From assembly GCA_023382675.1 (NCBI GenBank), contig JAHDWN010000038.1:1-58873 (forward strand): 58,873 nucleotides of DNA, in the 5' to 3' direction. Every line of letters starts with the position of its first letter. Within the stretch, counting starts at the first letter, position 1. The stretch comes from Anaerolineae bacterium (lineage in GTDB: Bacteria > Chloroflexota > Anaerolineae > Aggregatilineales > Phototrophicaceae). The position numbers and the translations under genes were made by a program. Below, piece after piece: positions 1-8,854 of the stretch. Under the pieces are notes generated by a model. The model had not been told where the DNA came from. It ran no database searches and was given only the letters and a program-made list of their open reading frames with translations.

Positions 1-128
1 ATCAAGCCGATCCCTGCAAACGGCGAGACGACACTCGCAAGGCCAAGCGTCAGGCCGAACAACAGTGCCCAGATATAAGGCTGGTAGTCAGGCCGATATT
101 CTCTCCGCCTGCGAAGACTTAAAGACAT
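1..128 (-). CDS. Membrane protein, N-terminal fragment (runs off window)
   Basis: Only the first 42 residues lie in the window. They begin MSLSLRRRREYRPDY and pass into a hydrophobic stretch (IWALLFGLTLGLASVV, then SPFAGIG), the pattern of a cytoplasmic basic N-terminus followed by a first membrane helix. The ATG is preceded by GAGGT at suitable spacing. It lies 18 bases after the glycosyltransferase stop on the same strand, so it is probably the next gene of the exopolysaccharide operon. Polytopic proteins in that position are often O-antigen ligase/polymerase or flippase proteins, but the fragment is too short to say. It was found by reading the edge sequence. Confidence 0.6.
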   Translation of the reverse strand, partial: MSLSLRRRREYRPDYQPYIWALLFGLTLGLASVVSPFAGIGL

Positions 129-146
129 GACATACCTCGTTGAAAC

Positions 147-1358
147 CTAGCTGCTCGCCGCATTGACATATCGACGTTCATCGGCCCGGCCCAGGACGTA
201 ATCGATCATCTGGCGCACGTTCTGACGCTGCTTTTCCAGCGAGAAACGCTCCAAGCCGCTCAGCGCATTCTTCGCCAGGGTCAGCCTTTTCTCTGGGTTC
301 TCTGCCAGCTCGATGACGGCGTCGGCCAGAGCCTGCGGGCTACCGGCATCGAAGAAGCGCAGCATCGTGTCATCGAAATAATACTCCGCTGCTGTCGTAC
401 GGCTGATGACGATCGGTTTGCCCATCGCCATATATTCGAACATCTTGTAAGTATGCACCAGATCCGCTTCTGGATTGCGAACAATCGTGACCGCGCCGAT
501 GTGAGCACGTCGCAGCCGGCGCAGGAGTTCATCCTTGCTGACGAACCCACCAAATGTTACCGCGTTTTCGAGGCCAAGCGATTTGACCAACGCCTCAAGC
601 TCCGGTCGAAACTCGCCTTTGCCCATGATTTCCAAATGCGCATGGGGAAGCTTTTCGAGCACGTAAGGCATGGCTTTGATCAGAATGTCGTGACCATAGC
701 GCTTGATGATCGTCCCGTGTGTAATGATCCGAAACTCTGCGGAGGTGTCTTCACTCGGATCAGGGAGGATAGGCTCCAGATCAAACTGTCCGTAATTGAG
801 CATGATGAAGACTTTTTCGGCCTTCGCCCCACGTTTGACTACGGCTTGTTTCATCTGTTCCGTGCAGGTCATCGTTGCGTCTGAAAAGCGAATCGCGGCT
901 TGCTCGAACGCGATCATGACCTTCATGATCTTGCCATCCAACGCCAGATTGAACCGGTCGTTGAACATTTCCGGCGAACACTCGCGAATGTCGAAGATAA
1001 CCTTCGCGCCGACGAGCTTAGGGAACAGGGCAGAGAACACGAGCGGATCTGGCAGATTCGTCACCATGACGAGTTGATACTGCCGGGTGAGTTGCAGGTA
1101 GATGAGAGCAAAGAAGGTGGGCAGCCAGAAGCTCAAGTACTCCAAGAAATAGCGGACTTTGCTCGCTCGTGCCCTGGGAATCGAGGGCAGACGGCGGTAA
1201 GTCACCCCGTCTTCTATGGAGAAGTTCGGCTTATTCGGCTGGCGTGTGCATAGCACATCGACTTCGTATCCCGCTTCTTTGAAGCCCTGGATCTGATTCT
1301 GGATACGCGCATCCCCTGGCATCTCGCGCTGGCTCACCACACATACACGCTGCTTCAT
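147..1358 (-). CDS. Glycosyltransferase family 4 (GT-B fold)
   Basis: A 403-residue retaining glycosyltransferase, predicted to move a sugar from a nucleotide donor to a growing surface polysaccharide at the cytoplasmic face. The N-terminal Rossmann half starts VCVVSQREMPGDARI and carries NLPDPLVFS. The C-terminal donor-binding half begins near residue 210 with ITHGTIIKRYGHD and contains FGGFVSKDELL and the conserved KMFEYMAMGKPIV segment, equivalent to the E-x7-E region of GT4 enzymes. The ATG follows a purine-rich AGGGAGGGGG. The gene starts 18 bases after the tyrosine-kinase stop, so the two are probably co-transcribed. The sugar and acceptor are not readable from sequence. Length is usual for the family. 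Confidence 0.88.
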   Translation of the reverse strand: MKQRVCVVSQREMPGDARIQNQIQGFKEAGYEVDVLCTRQPNKPNFSIEDGVTYRRLPSIPRARASKVRYFLEYLSFWLPTFFALIYLQLTRQYQLVMVTNLPDPLVFSALFPKLVGAKVIFDIRECSPEMFNDRFNLALDGKIMKVMIAFEQAAIRFSDATMTCTEQMKQAVVKRGAKAEKVFIMLNYGQFDLEPILPDPSEDTSAEFRIITHGTIIKRYGHDILIKAMPYVLEKLPHAHLEIMGKGEFRPELEALVKSLGLENAVTFGGFVSKDELLRRLRRAHIGAVTIVRNPEADLVHTYKMFEYMAMGKPIVISRTTAAEYYFDDTMLRFFDAGSPQALADAVIELAENPEKRLTLAKNALSGLERFSLEKQRQNVRQMIDYVLGRADERRYVNAASS

Positions 1359-1376
1359 GCCCGTGCCCCCTCCCTT

Positions 1377-2930
1377 TTAATTATGCGGTTGCTTCATGAT
1401 CGAATAGCTGGGCCACATCGTCGCCTTATCAGCAGGCACGCGGTTCAAGACCACGCCCAGGACGTTAGCGCCCACCTGATCAAGCTCTTCTCGTGCCATA
1501 TCGACGATTTTTTGTGATGTACGCTTGGGATCGACCACCAAGATGACGCCATCGACAAGCGCAGCCAGCGCCACAGAATCAGGCGCGGCCAGAATGGCAG
1601 GCCCATCGAAAATGACCACGTCGAAGTGTTCAAGCAAATGGTTGGTCAAGGCTGCCATCTTCTGTGACGCAAGCAGCTCAGTCGAATTGAAGGTCGAGAC
1701 ACCGGCCGGAACGAGCTTAAGATTCTGCATCCCGACGCCTTCCGTGGCTTCATCAATCGAGCTTTTTTCCAGCAGAACGTTGCTCAAGCTGTCGCCATCG
1801 TTCGAAATACCGAAGATAGTGTGCTGCGTGGGGCGGCGCATGTCGGCGTCCACCAGCACAACCGACTGCTGATTGCGAGCCAGCGACCGTGCCAGATTGG
1901 CGGCAATCGTCGATTTGCCATCGCCCGGGATGGCGCTCGCCAGCAGGATTAGCTTGCCTTGATGCGGGCCACTGTCTCCTGTGCTGCCGTTGAGATTTGC
2001 CAGGTTAATGAGATTGGTACGCAAGCGCCGGAAAGCCTCAGCCGCCCTGGCATCGCCGCCGAAGACATCTTTGCGATACTTTCTGCGGATCGGCGGAATG
2101 CGTCCGATGATGGTCGCGCGGGTCGTCGCTTCGATCTGCTGGGTGGTGTACAGACGCGGATTGATCGCTTCGGCGATGAAGGCCAGACCAACGCCGCCCA
2201 AGAAGCCAACAATGGTACCCAGAATGATCGTCGTCCGTGAGTTGGAACTGGACGGAAGCTGCGGTACGGTTGCCCGCTCCACCAGTGTCAGCGCGTTCGC
2301 CTGTGAAGACTGCGAAACTTCACGCTGCACAGAACTCAGGAGCAGCAAATTGTAGGTTTGCCGCAGGGTATCCAATTCCTGATTGATTTCGGCAATACGC
2401 ACGACATCCTGCGGGATCTGATTTTCGAGGATTGTCCGCTCTTCAGTGAGAACATTGATCTGGTCGCTCAGTTCGTTGATCCGCGATTGCAGACTGCTGT
2501 CATTTTCACTGCTGCGTGTCGCAATAGCCTCGTTCTGCTCGATCAGAATCTGAGCCAACGTATTGGCGACATTGGCCGACATCTCAGGATACTCCGAGGT
2601 CACGTCGAGGCGCATCAACTCCGTCTGCGGAATGGTTTCAATGGTGTAGGGTGGCAACCATTCAAGCCCCAGACGTGTCTTTGCCTCGTCGGTAACGGTA
2701 TTGCTCTGGACAAGTTCTGCGTAGGTGGCAACCAGGCGATCAAAATACAGATAAGCGCCATAATCCGGCGTATTCACGCCGAAGGGCACAACCCGCAGCT
2801 TCGCTGTGGCGGTATAGACTGGGACGGTACGCAGCGCAAAAAATGCGACTACTACCCCGGCTACGATTGTCGTAAGGAGCACTATCCACCGGCGGCCTAA
2901 AAGGATTTTGAGATAACGTGACGTTTCCAC
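1377..2930 (-). CDS. Wzz-type chain-length regulator fused to BY-kinase
   Basis: A 517-residue inner-membrane polysaccharide co-polymerase with a cytoplasmic P-loop tyrosine kinase domain (CpsD/Wzc class). It controls polymer chain length and export. A Wzz domain has a first membrane helix at RWIVLLTTIVAGVVVAFF, a long periplasmic coiled coil, and a second helix at TTIILGTIVGFLGGVGLAFI. The kinase part has Walker A AIPGDGKST, Walker A' VVLVDADMRRP and Walker B VVIFDGPAIL. The C-terminus (MWPSYSIMKQPHN) has one tyrosine, not the usual cluster. I place the start at GTG 2930, which has GAGG seven bases upstream and gives the usual short Wzz N-terminus. An ATG at 2978 adds 16 residues, has no ribosome site and abuts a hairpin. 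Confidence 0.9.
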   Translation of the reverse strand: METSRYLKILLGRRWIVLLTTIVAGVVVAFFALRTVPVYTATAKLRVVPFGVNTPDYGAYLYFDRLVATYAELVQSNTVTDEAKTRLGLEWLPPYTIETIPQTELMRLDVTSEYPEMSANVANTLAQILIEQNEAIATRSSENDSSLQSRINELSDQINVLTEERTILENQIPQDVVRIAEINQELDTLRQTYNLLLLSSVQREVSQSSQANALTLVERATVPQLPSSSNSRTTIILGTIVGFLGGVGLAFIAEAINPRLYTTQQIEATTRATIIGRIPPIRRKYRKDVFGGDARAAEAFRRLRTNLINLANLNGSTGDSGPHQGKLILLASAIPGDGKSTIAANLARSLARNQQSVVLVDADMRRPTQHTIFGISNDGDSLSNVLLEKSSIDEATEGVGMQNLKLVPAGVSTFNSTELLASQKMAALTNHLLEHFDVVIFDGPAILAAPDSVALAALVDGVILVVDPKRTSQKIVDMAREELDQVGANVLGVVLNRVPADKATMWPSYSIMKQPHN

Positions 2931-2979
2931 GCTGTACCTCGATTCATAACTCACGAGTAGTGGACGCTTGCCAAACATA

Positions 2980-3017
2980 CTGGCTTGACCGACGTTGATG
3001 ATCGCCGATCAAGCCAG
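2980..3017 (-). other. Inverted repeat between aminotransferase and BY-kinase genes
   Basis: A perfect 9-base inverted repeat, CTGGCTTGA and TCAAGCCAG, separated by 20 bases. It lies after the aminotransferase stop and before the BY-kinase gene on the minus strand. There is no U-tract, so it is not a standard terminator. It could be an attenuator or a processing structure that sets the ratio of sugar-nucleotide enzymes to export machinery. Confidence 0.4.
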
Positions 3018-3088
3018 GCTTTGCAATCGTCGAATTGAGCAGAAGACGGTCTTAGCCACCGCCCTCACAGCCCGTCAATGATACAGGC

Positions 3089-4213
3089 CTACGCAGTGAT
3101 AACCTCAGCGTTGTTCGGCACAAAGCTCTTGATTGCATCCACTACTTCGCGAATCTCTGCTTCCGAAATCGCCGGGTACATCGGCAGCGAAAGGATTTCT
3201 TCGCTGTACGCTTCCGTAACCGGGAACTCGCCGCGCGCATAGCCAAGATCGGCATAGAACGGCTGCAAATGGATCGGTATCGGATAGTGTATCGCTGTGC
3301 CGATGCCGCGCTCGCTCAAATGCTTTTGCAGGTCAGCGCGATGCCTCGAACGGACGACGTATAGATGCCAGACCGGCACCGTCTCGGCAGGCACAATCGG
3401 CGTCACCACGTCGCTATTCGCCAACAGTTCGTCATACAGATTGGCGGCTTGACGACGCTGCTCACTCCATTGGTCAAGATGTGGCAGCTTGATCTTCAGG
3501 ATAGCGGCCTGGATGGTGTCGAGCCGGTGATTGTAGGGTTCAAAGTCGTGCAGATACTTCTCTTTCGAGCCGACGTTGCGCAGCCAGCGGCAGCGATTGG
3601 CGATTTCTTCGTCATCGGTAACAATCGCGCCCGCATCCCCGGCAGCGCCCAGATTCTTGGTGGGATAGAAACTGAAACCAGCGGCATGACCGAATGAACC
3701 GGCGCGGCGGCCTTTGTAGTACGCACCATGTCCCTGGGCGGTATCTTCGATTACGACCAGGTTGTGCTTGCTGGCGATCTCCATCAGCGGGTCCATATCG
3801 ACGGGAATGCCATAGAGATGCACCGGCATGATCGCACGCGTACGTTCGGTGATGGCAGCCTCGATTTTATCCACGTCGATGTTGTAGGTATCCGGCTTAA
3901 TATCGACCAATACCGGACGTGCCCCGGCAAATGTGACAGCGGCGGCGGTGGCGACAAACGTATTGGCAGGCACAATAACTTCATGGCCCTCACCAATGTC
4001 GTAGGCGCGCAGCGCAATCTTCAGCGCGGCCAGGCCGTTATCGACGCCAATGGCGTACTTGCGACCGCAAAACTCGGCGAAATCCGCCTCGAACAACTTG
4101 ACATCTTCCCCCAGGATAAAATTGGTCTGAAGGATGATTTTGCGCACTGCCTCCATGATCTCATTTTCGATCTCACGATGGTCAGGCTTCAGATCGACAA
4201 AAGGAACACCCAT
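3089..4213 (-). CDS. DegT/DnrJ/EryC1-type sugar aminotransferase
   Basis: A 374-residue PLP-dependent enzyme that transfers an amino group, usually from glutamate, to a keto sugar nucleotide. Family signatures are the start [14 protein letters not shown], substrate-loop residues near GVDNGLAAL, the cofactor Asp in [12 protein letters not shown], and the Schiff-base lysine in [16 protein letters not shown]. Length matches the family. It sits 90 bases downstream of a Gfo/Idh/MocA dehydrogenase with a WlbA/WbpB-like N-terminus, and near a WbpD-like acetyltransferase. It is therefore most likely the WbpE/WlbC step, amination of UDP-3-keto-GlcNAc-uronate. That assignment is from context, as DegT family members differ widely in substrate. 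Confidence 0.88.
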   Translation of the reverse strand: MGVPFVDLKPDHREIENEIMEAVRKIILQTNFILGEDVKLFEADFAEFCGRKYAIGVDNGLAALKIALRAYDIGEGHEVIVPANTFVATAAAVTFAGARPVLVDIKPDTYNIDVDKIEAAITERTRAIMPVHLYGIPVDMDPLMEIASKHNLVVIEDTAQGHGAYYKGRRAGSFGHAAGFSFYPTKNLGAAGDAGAIVTDDEEIANRCRWLRNVGSKEKYLHDFEPYNHRLDTIQAAILKIKLPHLDQWSEQRRQAANLYDELLANSDVVTPIVPAETVPVWHLYVVRSRHRADLQKHLSERGIGTAIHYPIPIHLQPFYADLGYARGEFPVTEAYSEEILSLPMYPAISEAEIREVVDAIKSFVPNNAEVITA

Positions 4214-4244
4214 GGTTTGTTATGACTCCTCTGATATGTCATGT

Positions 4245-4269
4245 CCCGCCCTCATCATATAAGGGCGGG
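4245..4269 (-). other. GC-rich hairpin between dehydrogenase and aminotransferase genes
   Basis: CCCGCCCT and AGGGCGGG form an 8-bp perfect stem with a 9-base loop in the gap after the dehydrogenase stop and before the aminotransferase start (minus strand). No U-run follows in the direction of transcription. It is more likely an intra-operon attenuator or stability element than a full terminator. Confidence 0.4.
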
Positions 4270-4303
4270 GGTGTGATGTTGCATTAAAGCTGAGCCGATT
4301 GAA

Positions 4304-5350
4304 TTAGAGCGCGGGTTCCGCAAGCTTGATGTCGGCGAGATTCACGGCTTCTTGCGTGCCGCCATTTTGGAGAGAGCGTTCCGCTGCTTCCAGGATCTTG
4401 ACGATCTTCCAGCCGACCACGCCATCGGTGTTGGGGCGTTTTCCATTCTTGACGCAGTCCACGAAGTGCTGGCATTCCATGCGCAGGGGTTCGGTGAACT
4501 TGATGTACGGCGTGATCACATCGCCGTAGCGATAGCTGAACTGGAAGTCTGCGAATGTGTCCGCATAGGGCGGCGCGTCAACACCTTTGTCGTAAATCTT
4601 GATCTTCTCCAACGGCTCGACATCGTCGTAGACGACCATCTTCTTGCTGCCGACGACCGTGATAGCGCGATCTTTGCGTGGGTGGAGCCAACTGACGTGG
4701 ATATGCGCCATGATGTTGTTAGGGAACTGCATGTGCATATAGACAACGTCGTGAATGCTGGGCGTGATATTCTTGCCACCCTGCGCGCTGACCGATACAG
4801 GATCCATACTGAGAACGTGCAGGAGGATCGAGATGTCGTGCGGCGCAAGATCCCACATGACGTTCAGGTTGCGCTGATAGAGACCGAGATTGGTGCGGAC
4901 GGCATCGATGTAATAAACATCGCCCAGCTCACCAGATGCGATCAGGTCACGCAGCTTATGCACTGCGACATTGTATTCAAAGGTATTGCCGACCATCAGC
5001 TTGAGGCCGCGCTGTTCGGCAAGTTCGACCAGCGCTTCTGCCTGCTTGCTGTCAGTCGTGATCGGCTTTTCGATCATGCAGCTCAAGCCATGTTCGAGGC
5101 AGTCTTTTGCAATCTGGAAGTGAGTAAACGGTGGCGTCGCGATGACAACCGCATCCAGCCCCATCGTCAACAAGTCATGATAGTCGGTCGTGATTTCAAT
5201 CGACGGATACAGACGTTTCATATGGTCGAGACGTTCTTGCCGCATGTCTGCGACTACGACCAACTCGCTGTCTGGGAGGTCAACGAAATTGCGGATCAGA
5301 TTGGGACCCCAGTATCCAGAACCAATAGCACCGACACGTAGCTTATTCAT
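4304..5350 (-). CDS. Gfo/Idh/MocA dehydrogenase, WlbA/WbpB-like
   Basis: A 348-residue NAD(P)-dependent sugar dehydrogenase. The N-terminal Rossmann fold has GAIGSGYWGPNLIRNF, the GxGxWGxNxxR form typical of the WlbA/WbpB subgroup that oxidises UDP-GlcNAc-uronate at C3. The family lysine lies in the E-K-P motif of SCMIEKPITT, followed by MVGNTFEYN. The ATG at 5350 has AAGGGAGAT just upstream. With the aminotransferase downstream and the acetyltransferase at 6.5 kb it forms an apparent oxidation-amination-acetylation set. I see what the family is, but infer the substrate from neighbours. A general inositol or sugar dehydrogenase is the alternative. Confidence 0.88.
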   Translation of the reverse strand: MNKLRVGAIGSGYWGPNLIRNFVDLPDSELVVVADMRQERLDHMKRLYPSIEITTDYHDLLTMGLDAVVIATPPFTHFQIAKDCLEHGLSCMIEKPITTDSKQAEALVELAEQRGLKLMVGNTFEYNVAVHKLRDLIASGELGDVYYIDAVRTNLGLYQRNLNVMWDLAPHDISILLHVLSMDPVSVSAQGGKNITPSIHDVVYMHMQFPNNIMAHIHVSWLHPRKDRAITVVGSKKMVVYDDVEPLEKIKIYDKGVDAPPYADTFADFQFSYRYGDVITPYIKFTEPLRMECQHFVDCVKNGKRPNTDGVVGWKIVKILEAAERSLQNGGTQEAVNLADIKLAEPAL

Positions 5351-5448
5351 GATATCTCCCTTATGAGTACTGTGAAAGCGTCAGGCAGGATTACCGATAC
5401 AGCGATGATTTTCGACAAGTGGCGAGAGACAATGGGCGCTCAATGAGA

Positions 5449-6249
5449 CTAGGCAGCGCCCTTGGATTGGAGGACAGCGAAGGGCGTCTTGAACAGGATT
5501 TCCAGGTCGAGCCAGAGGTTAGCGTTGTGGATGTACCACACGTCCATCGCCACCATCTTGTCGAACTCCACCTGGCTGCGGCCTTCCACCTGCCACCAGC
5601 CCGTGAACCCCGGCTTGGCTGCCAGCCGTTCCAGGAACGCCACCGGCATCATGTCGATCTCGTAAGCGATCGCCGGGCGTGGGCCAACCAGGCTCATCTC
5701 GCCGCGCAGCACGTTGAACAACTGCGGCAGTTCATCCAGGCTCGTCTTGCGCAGCAGCTTGCCGACGCGGGTGATGCGGTCGTCGTTGACCATCTTGTAC
5801 TTGTTCTTCTCGTCCAGCTTGCCGCCGTTGAGCTTCGCCAGCGTGTCCTCGTCGCCCTTGATGAGCGCCGCCATGAACTGCTTGTGGCTCTCGCTGCTGA
5901 CGTTGTGCTTCATCGTGCGGAACTTGAAGATGGTGAAGCCGGTGACTTCCCAGCTCTTCTTGCCACCCTTGCCGCGCACACGCGCACCGACGCGCTCCTG
6001 GCGGAAGATGATCGGGCCGGGCGAGTCGAGCTTGATGGCGACGGCGATCAACAGCATGACGGGCAGTGTGAGGACGATCAGCGCCAGTGCGCCCAGGATG
6101 TCCATCCAGCGCTTGAGCACCAGATACGCGCGGAAGTTGAGCGTCGGCAGCGGCAGTGCCTGCGTCCAGATACGCTGAGTCGTGACTTCTGCCTTGCCGT
6201 TACCATCTTGATTCTTGCGTACTGCTTTCCAAACGTTGGGGTTAATCAT
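5449..6249 (-). CDS. Lipid-carrier sugar-phosphate transferase (priming enzyme)
   Basis: A 266-residue monotopic phosphoglycosyl transferase of the bacterial sugar transferase family (PF02397). It starts repeat-unit assembly by moving a sugar phosphate from a nucleotide sugar to undecaprenyl phosphate. One hydrophobic re-entrant segment (LGALALIVLTLPVMLLIAVA) follows KRWMDI. The conserved SPGPIIFRQERVG, FKFRTM, KTSLDELPQLFNVLRGEMSLVGPRPA and PGFTGWWQVEGRS are all present, including the catalytic Asp-Glu pair in LDELPQ. It lacks the large polytopic N-terminal part of WbaP/WcaJ, so it resembles the short forms. An ATG at 6249 with GGAAGAGAGG upstream is preferred over one at 6279. An insertion of roughly 30 residues after the FRTM motif (KGDEDTLAKLNGG) is notable. 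Confidence 0.9.
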   Translation of the reverse strand: MINPNVWKAVRKNQDGNGKAEVTTQRIWTQALPLPTLNFRAYLVLKRWMDILGALALIVLTLPVMLLIAVAIKLDSPGPIIFRQERVGARVRGKGGKKSWEVTGFTIFKFRTMKHNVSSESHKQFMAALIKGDEDTLAKLNGGKLDEKNKYKMVNDDRITRVGKLLRKTSLDELPQLFNVLRGEMSLVGPRPAIAYEIDMMPVAFLERLAAKPGFTGWWQVEGRSQVEFDKMVAMDVWYIHNANLWLDLEILFKTPFAVLQSKGAA

Positions 6250-6547
6250 CTTGGCCTCTCTTCCGTCATGCTGCCGCACATCGCCTGGCGCGGCGTATGC
6301 AAGTTAGGATACGAAGCCCGCCTTTCATCGTGCTAAAACCATAAATCCTTCACAATTTATTCAGATTTCGGGCAAACCACCTAAATTCGTAATAGAGAAT
6401 GTGAAAGATGTAACGATCTGCCTGCATCATTGCAGGTGGATTAAGGTTCGTTTATGGAATAAAGCCCCTAAAATAGGCGTGATGAGAGTTACACCTTACA
6501 CAACGCTCTTCAACGTGGATAGCCCCTAAAGAAAGAGGAAAAAACCA

Positions 6548-7048
6548 ATGCCTGTCGCGCAAAGTGTCAAACTCGGAGAAGGCGTGCGCATCTTCCACCC
6601 CGATATGGTCAACATATATGGATGCAGTCTTGGGGACAAGACGACTGTCGGCCCCTTTGTTGAAATCCAGGGGGGTGTTGAGATCGGCAAGAATTGCAAG
6701 ATCCAGTCGCACAGCTTTATCTGTGAGGGCGTTAGCATTGAGGATGAAGTCTTCGTCGGGCACGGGGTAATGTTCATCAACGATCTGTTTCCCCGTTCGA
6801 CCAATCCTGACGGATCAATGCAATCGGTGGAGGACTGGACGCTGGTCAAGACGGTCATCAAGCGCCGTGCCTCCATCGGCAGCAATGCGACCATCGTCGG
6901 CGGCGTGACGGTGGGTGAGAATGCGTTGATCGGCGCAGGCGCAGTGGTGACGAAAGACGTGCCGGATTACGCCATCGCGGTCGGCGTGCCCGCACGTATC
7001 GTCGGCGACGTACGCAACCGTGACCCGCGCGAATCGACCTCTGGCTAG
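6548..7048 (+). CDS. wbpD: UDP-amino-sugar N-acetyltransferase, WbpD/WlbB type
   Basis: A 166-residue left-handed beta-helix acetyltransferase with about six hexapeptide turns (VNIYGCSLGDKTTVGPFVEI, then VEIGKNCKIQSHSFI). The segment VFVGHGVMFINDLFPRS matches the WbpD/WlbB substrate loop, and the end, IGAGAVVTKDVPDYAIAVGVPA, is the acetyl-CoA turn of the family. Known members acetylate the 3-amino group of UDP-GlcNAc(3N)A. AGAGGA lies nine bases before the ATG. It is divergent from the rest of the cluster, separated by about 300 bases that must hold both promoters but show no convincing boxes. A strong terminator follows, so it appears to be a single-gene transcript. Confidence 0.85.
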   Translation: MPVAQSVKLGEGVRIFHPDMVNIYGCSLGDKTTVGPFVEIQGGVEIGKNCKIQSHSFICEGVSIEDEVFVGHGVMFINDLFPRSTNPDGSMQSVEDWTLVKTVIKRRASIGSNATIVGGVTVGENALIGAGAVVTKDVPDYAIAVGVPARIVGDVRNRDPRESTSG

Positions 7049-7080
7049 ACGACTCGCATTTACCAGCCCGACGATTCATG

Positions 7081-7116
7081 AAACGAGCAGCACCTGATAG
7101 GCTCTGCTCGTTTTTT
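7081..7116 (+). terminator. Rho-independent terminator after wbpD
   Basis: AAACGAGCAG and CTGCTCGTTT form a perfect 10-bp stem around a 13-base loop, and the strand continues into a run of T. It lies 33 bases after the wbpD stop. Confidence 0.9.
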
Positions 7117-7138
7117 GCTACTCAAGACAGGCAAATGG

Positions 7139-8038
7139 CTAAACCGGTTCGCGCTTGAGGGCCTGTTCCCTTTCCCGGCGCTCCCGGTAAAAGGCGCGGA
7201 TGCGATCTTCGTTCATATCCTTATAGAAACGGGTCGAATGCACCAGTTTCTTGCCCTGTGCAAGCAACGTTTCCGGCGATTCATACAGCCCGCGCCACCC
7301 AATCGACATCGGCTTGCCTTCAGAGCCGAAATCACCGATCTCCATGCCCACCGCCCGGCAGAGCAGGCTGAACAGATGATCTTCTTGAAGCTTCAGACGG
7401 TAGATCTCGTCCCGCAGCAGCCATCCCTGCTCATTCAGCTTCTGGATGAACAGCGGGCTGAGAATCGACGCGCCGCCGATAACGTGCTCACCCAGCTTGT
7501 AGCCCTTCGACTGCGCTGCATCGACCAACCGTTTGAGCATAGCGTGGCGGCCAGGTCTGGTGAGCCAACCGATGGGGCTGAGTTGGCGTTTGATCAACTG
7601 ACGCGGCCAATCGTAGCCCTGCTCGCTGTGCGGGAAATCGCCCAACATGCCGACGTTAGGATGATCCGCCAGATAGGCGATTGCCTCGTCTTCCAAGCCG
7701 TGCCCAACCCACAAAGCATCAATATCCATGCGGATGAGCAGCTTGAAGTCGAAGAAGGACAGCACGCTCAGAAAAGCGATAGACTCGGCTTTGTAAAGGC
7801 CGCCAAACAGTCCGTAGTTTTGCGGGCTGCGGATGACGATGATCTCGTCTCCAAACTTATCGATCAGCTTCGCGCCAACGTTCAGCGGGCGTGAATTGTC
7901 CTGAATGATGATCTTGCGACTGGGTGTGGTGTAGTGGAGGATGCTCTCAATCGTGTCCTCCAACTGCTCCAACGTATAGCCCGACCCAATAGGACCTACT
8001 GGCAAGACGACAACGAGTTTGACTTGCTCTTTAGCCAC
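7139..8038 (-). CDS. GT-A fold glycosyltransferase, family 2-like
   Basis: A 299-residue protein starting VKLVVVLPVGPIGSGY, with IIIQDNSRPLNVG, NYGLFGGLYKAES and the D-x-D-like LLIRMDIDALWVG. This order is typical of GT-A glycosyltransferases such as family 2. The central region ends with IGGASILSPLF and LQEDHLFSLLC, the usual place of the acceptor and catalytic-base segment. No membrane helices are evident, so it should work in the cytoplasm on a lipid-linked or protein acceptor. The start is GTG with a purine-rich GGGGGAG upstream. It follows the SIMPL-domain gene by 22 bases on the same strand. The donor and acceptor are unknown. Confidence 0.72.
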   Translation of the reverse strand: MAKEQVKLVVVLPVGPIGSGYTLEQLEDTIESILHYTTPSRKIIIQDNSRPLNVGAKLIDKFGDEIIVIRSPQNYGLFGGLYKAESIAFLSVLSFFDFKLLIRMDIDALWVGHGLEDEAIAYLADHPNVGMLGDFPHSEQGYDWPRQLIKRQLSPIGWLTRPGRHAMLKRLVDAAQSKGYKLGEHVIGGASILSPLFIQKLNEQGWLLRDEIYRLKLQEDHLFSLLCRAVGMEIGDFGSEGKPMSIGWRGLYESPETLLAQGKKLVHSTRFYKDMNEDRIRAFYRERREREQALKREPV

Positions 8039-8060
8039 TGCCTATTCTCCCCCTTCCGGT

Positions 8061-8765
8061 CTATCGCCGCAGCAGGTACGTAATCTGAACTTGCACGGTC
8101 ACGGTAAAACGTCCGGTGCTATCCGCCATGTTATCGGGCATCGCGCCAAAGCCGCTGGTTACGCCGATTTCATTGATATACTGGACGGCACCCAGGCGCA
8201 CACCGAGAGAGGTGACGAACTGCTGAGCGCGGTCGTTCGCATCCTGAATCGCGAGTGCGCGTGCTTCCAACTCAAGCGCCTTGAGGTCAACGACGCCAAG
8301 CGTGTAATTCGAGACATCGTTCGCGCCCGATTCCAGCGCGGCGCTGATGAGGGTATCGCTCGCCGTCAGATCACGTACCGTTACCCGTAAGGTGTGGCGC
8401 ACACGATAGAGAAATTCACCCGTCGGCCCGATTCTGGCGTCGATGCGATCCTGGGGCGTGATCGATATGGCCTGGACACGAATGTCGCTTCGGGCGACGC
8501 CCAGCCGATTCAGCGTGGTGCGAATATCTTCGACAATCTGGTTGCCCGCCGAGAAAGCGTCGTTCAGTTCCGTGCTGACCCGTTCCACGCTCACGTCAAA
8601 GAATGCCGTGTCTGGGTCTGCAACCACCATGCCGACGCCACCGACGGTGATGGCATTCGTTGTCGGAATCTGCGCCTGCGCTGGCTGTGTGCCGACGCTG
8701 CCGACCAGCAAGACGCAAAGAATAATCAGAGACAAGACTGACAGTTTGCGGTTCATGTTTCTCAT
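8061..8765 (-). CDS. SIMPL-domain (DUF541) secreted protein
   Basis: A 234-residue exported protein. The N-terminus (NRKLSVLSLIILCVLLVGSVG, cut near AQAQ) is a signal peptide. The mature part carries SIMPL-domain features: VGGVGMVVADPDTAFFDVSVE at the start, IRVQAISITPQ in the middle, and the late segment KALELEARALAIQDANDRAQQFVTSLG. The family includes oxidative-stress and outer-surface proteins of undefined biochemical role. A second ATG three codons in (8756) could be the true start. It is upstream of the GT-A glycosyltransferase and may be co-transcribed with it. A cell-envelope role is inferred. Confidence 0.85.
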   Translation of the reverse strand: MRNMNRKLSVLSLIILCVLLVGSVGTQPAQAQIPTTNAITVGGVGMVVADPDTAFFDVSVERVSTELNDAFSAGNQIVEDIRTTLNRLGVARSDIRVQAISITPQDRIDARIGPTGEFLYRVRHTLRVTVRDLTASDTLISAALESGANDVSNYTLGVVDLKALELEARALAIQDANDRAQQFVTSLGVRLGAVQYINEIGVTSGFGAMPDNMADSTGRFTVTVQVQITYLLRR

Positions 8766-8854
8766 GCTCTCGCTTTTGTTTGCAAGTTTGAAACTCTAAC
8801 GAGTCTTACACCCACAGCCTTAAAATCAGCTAAAGCCAGATTTTGTTATTCCGG

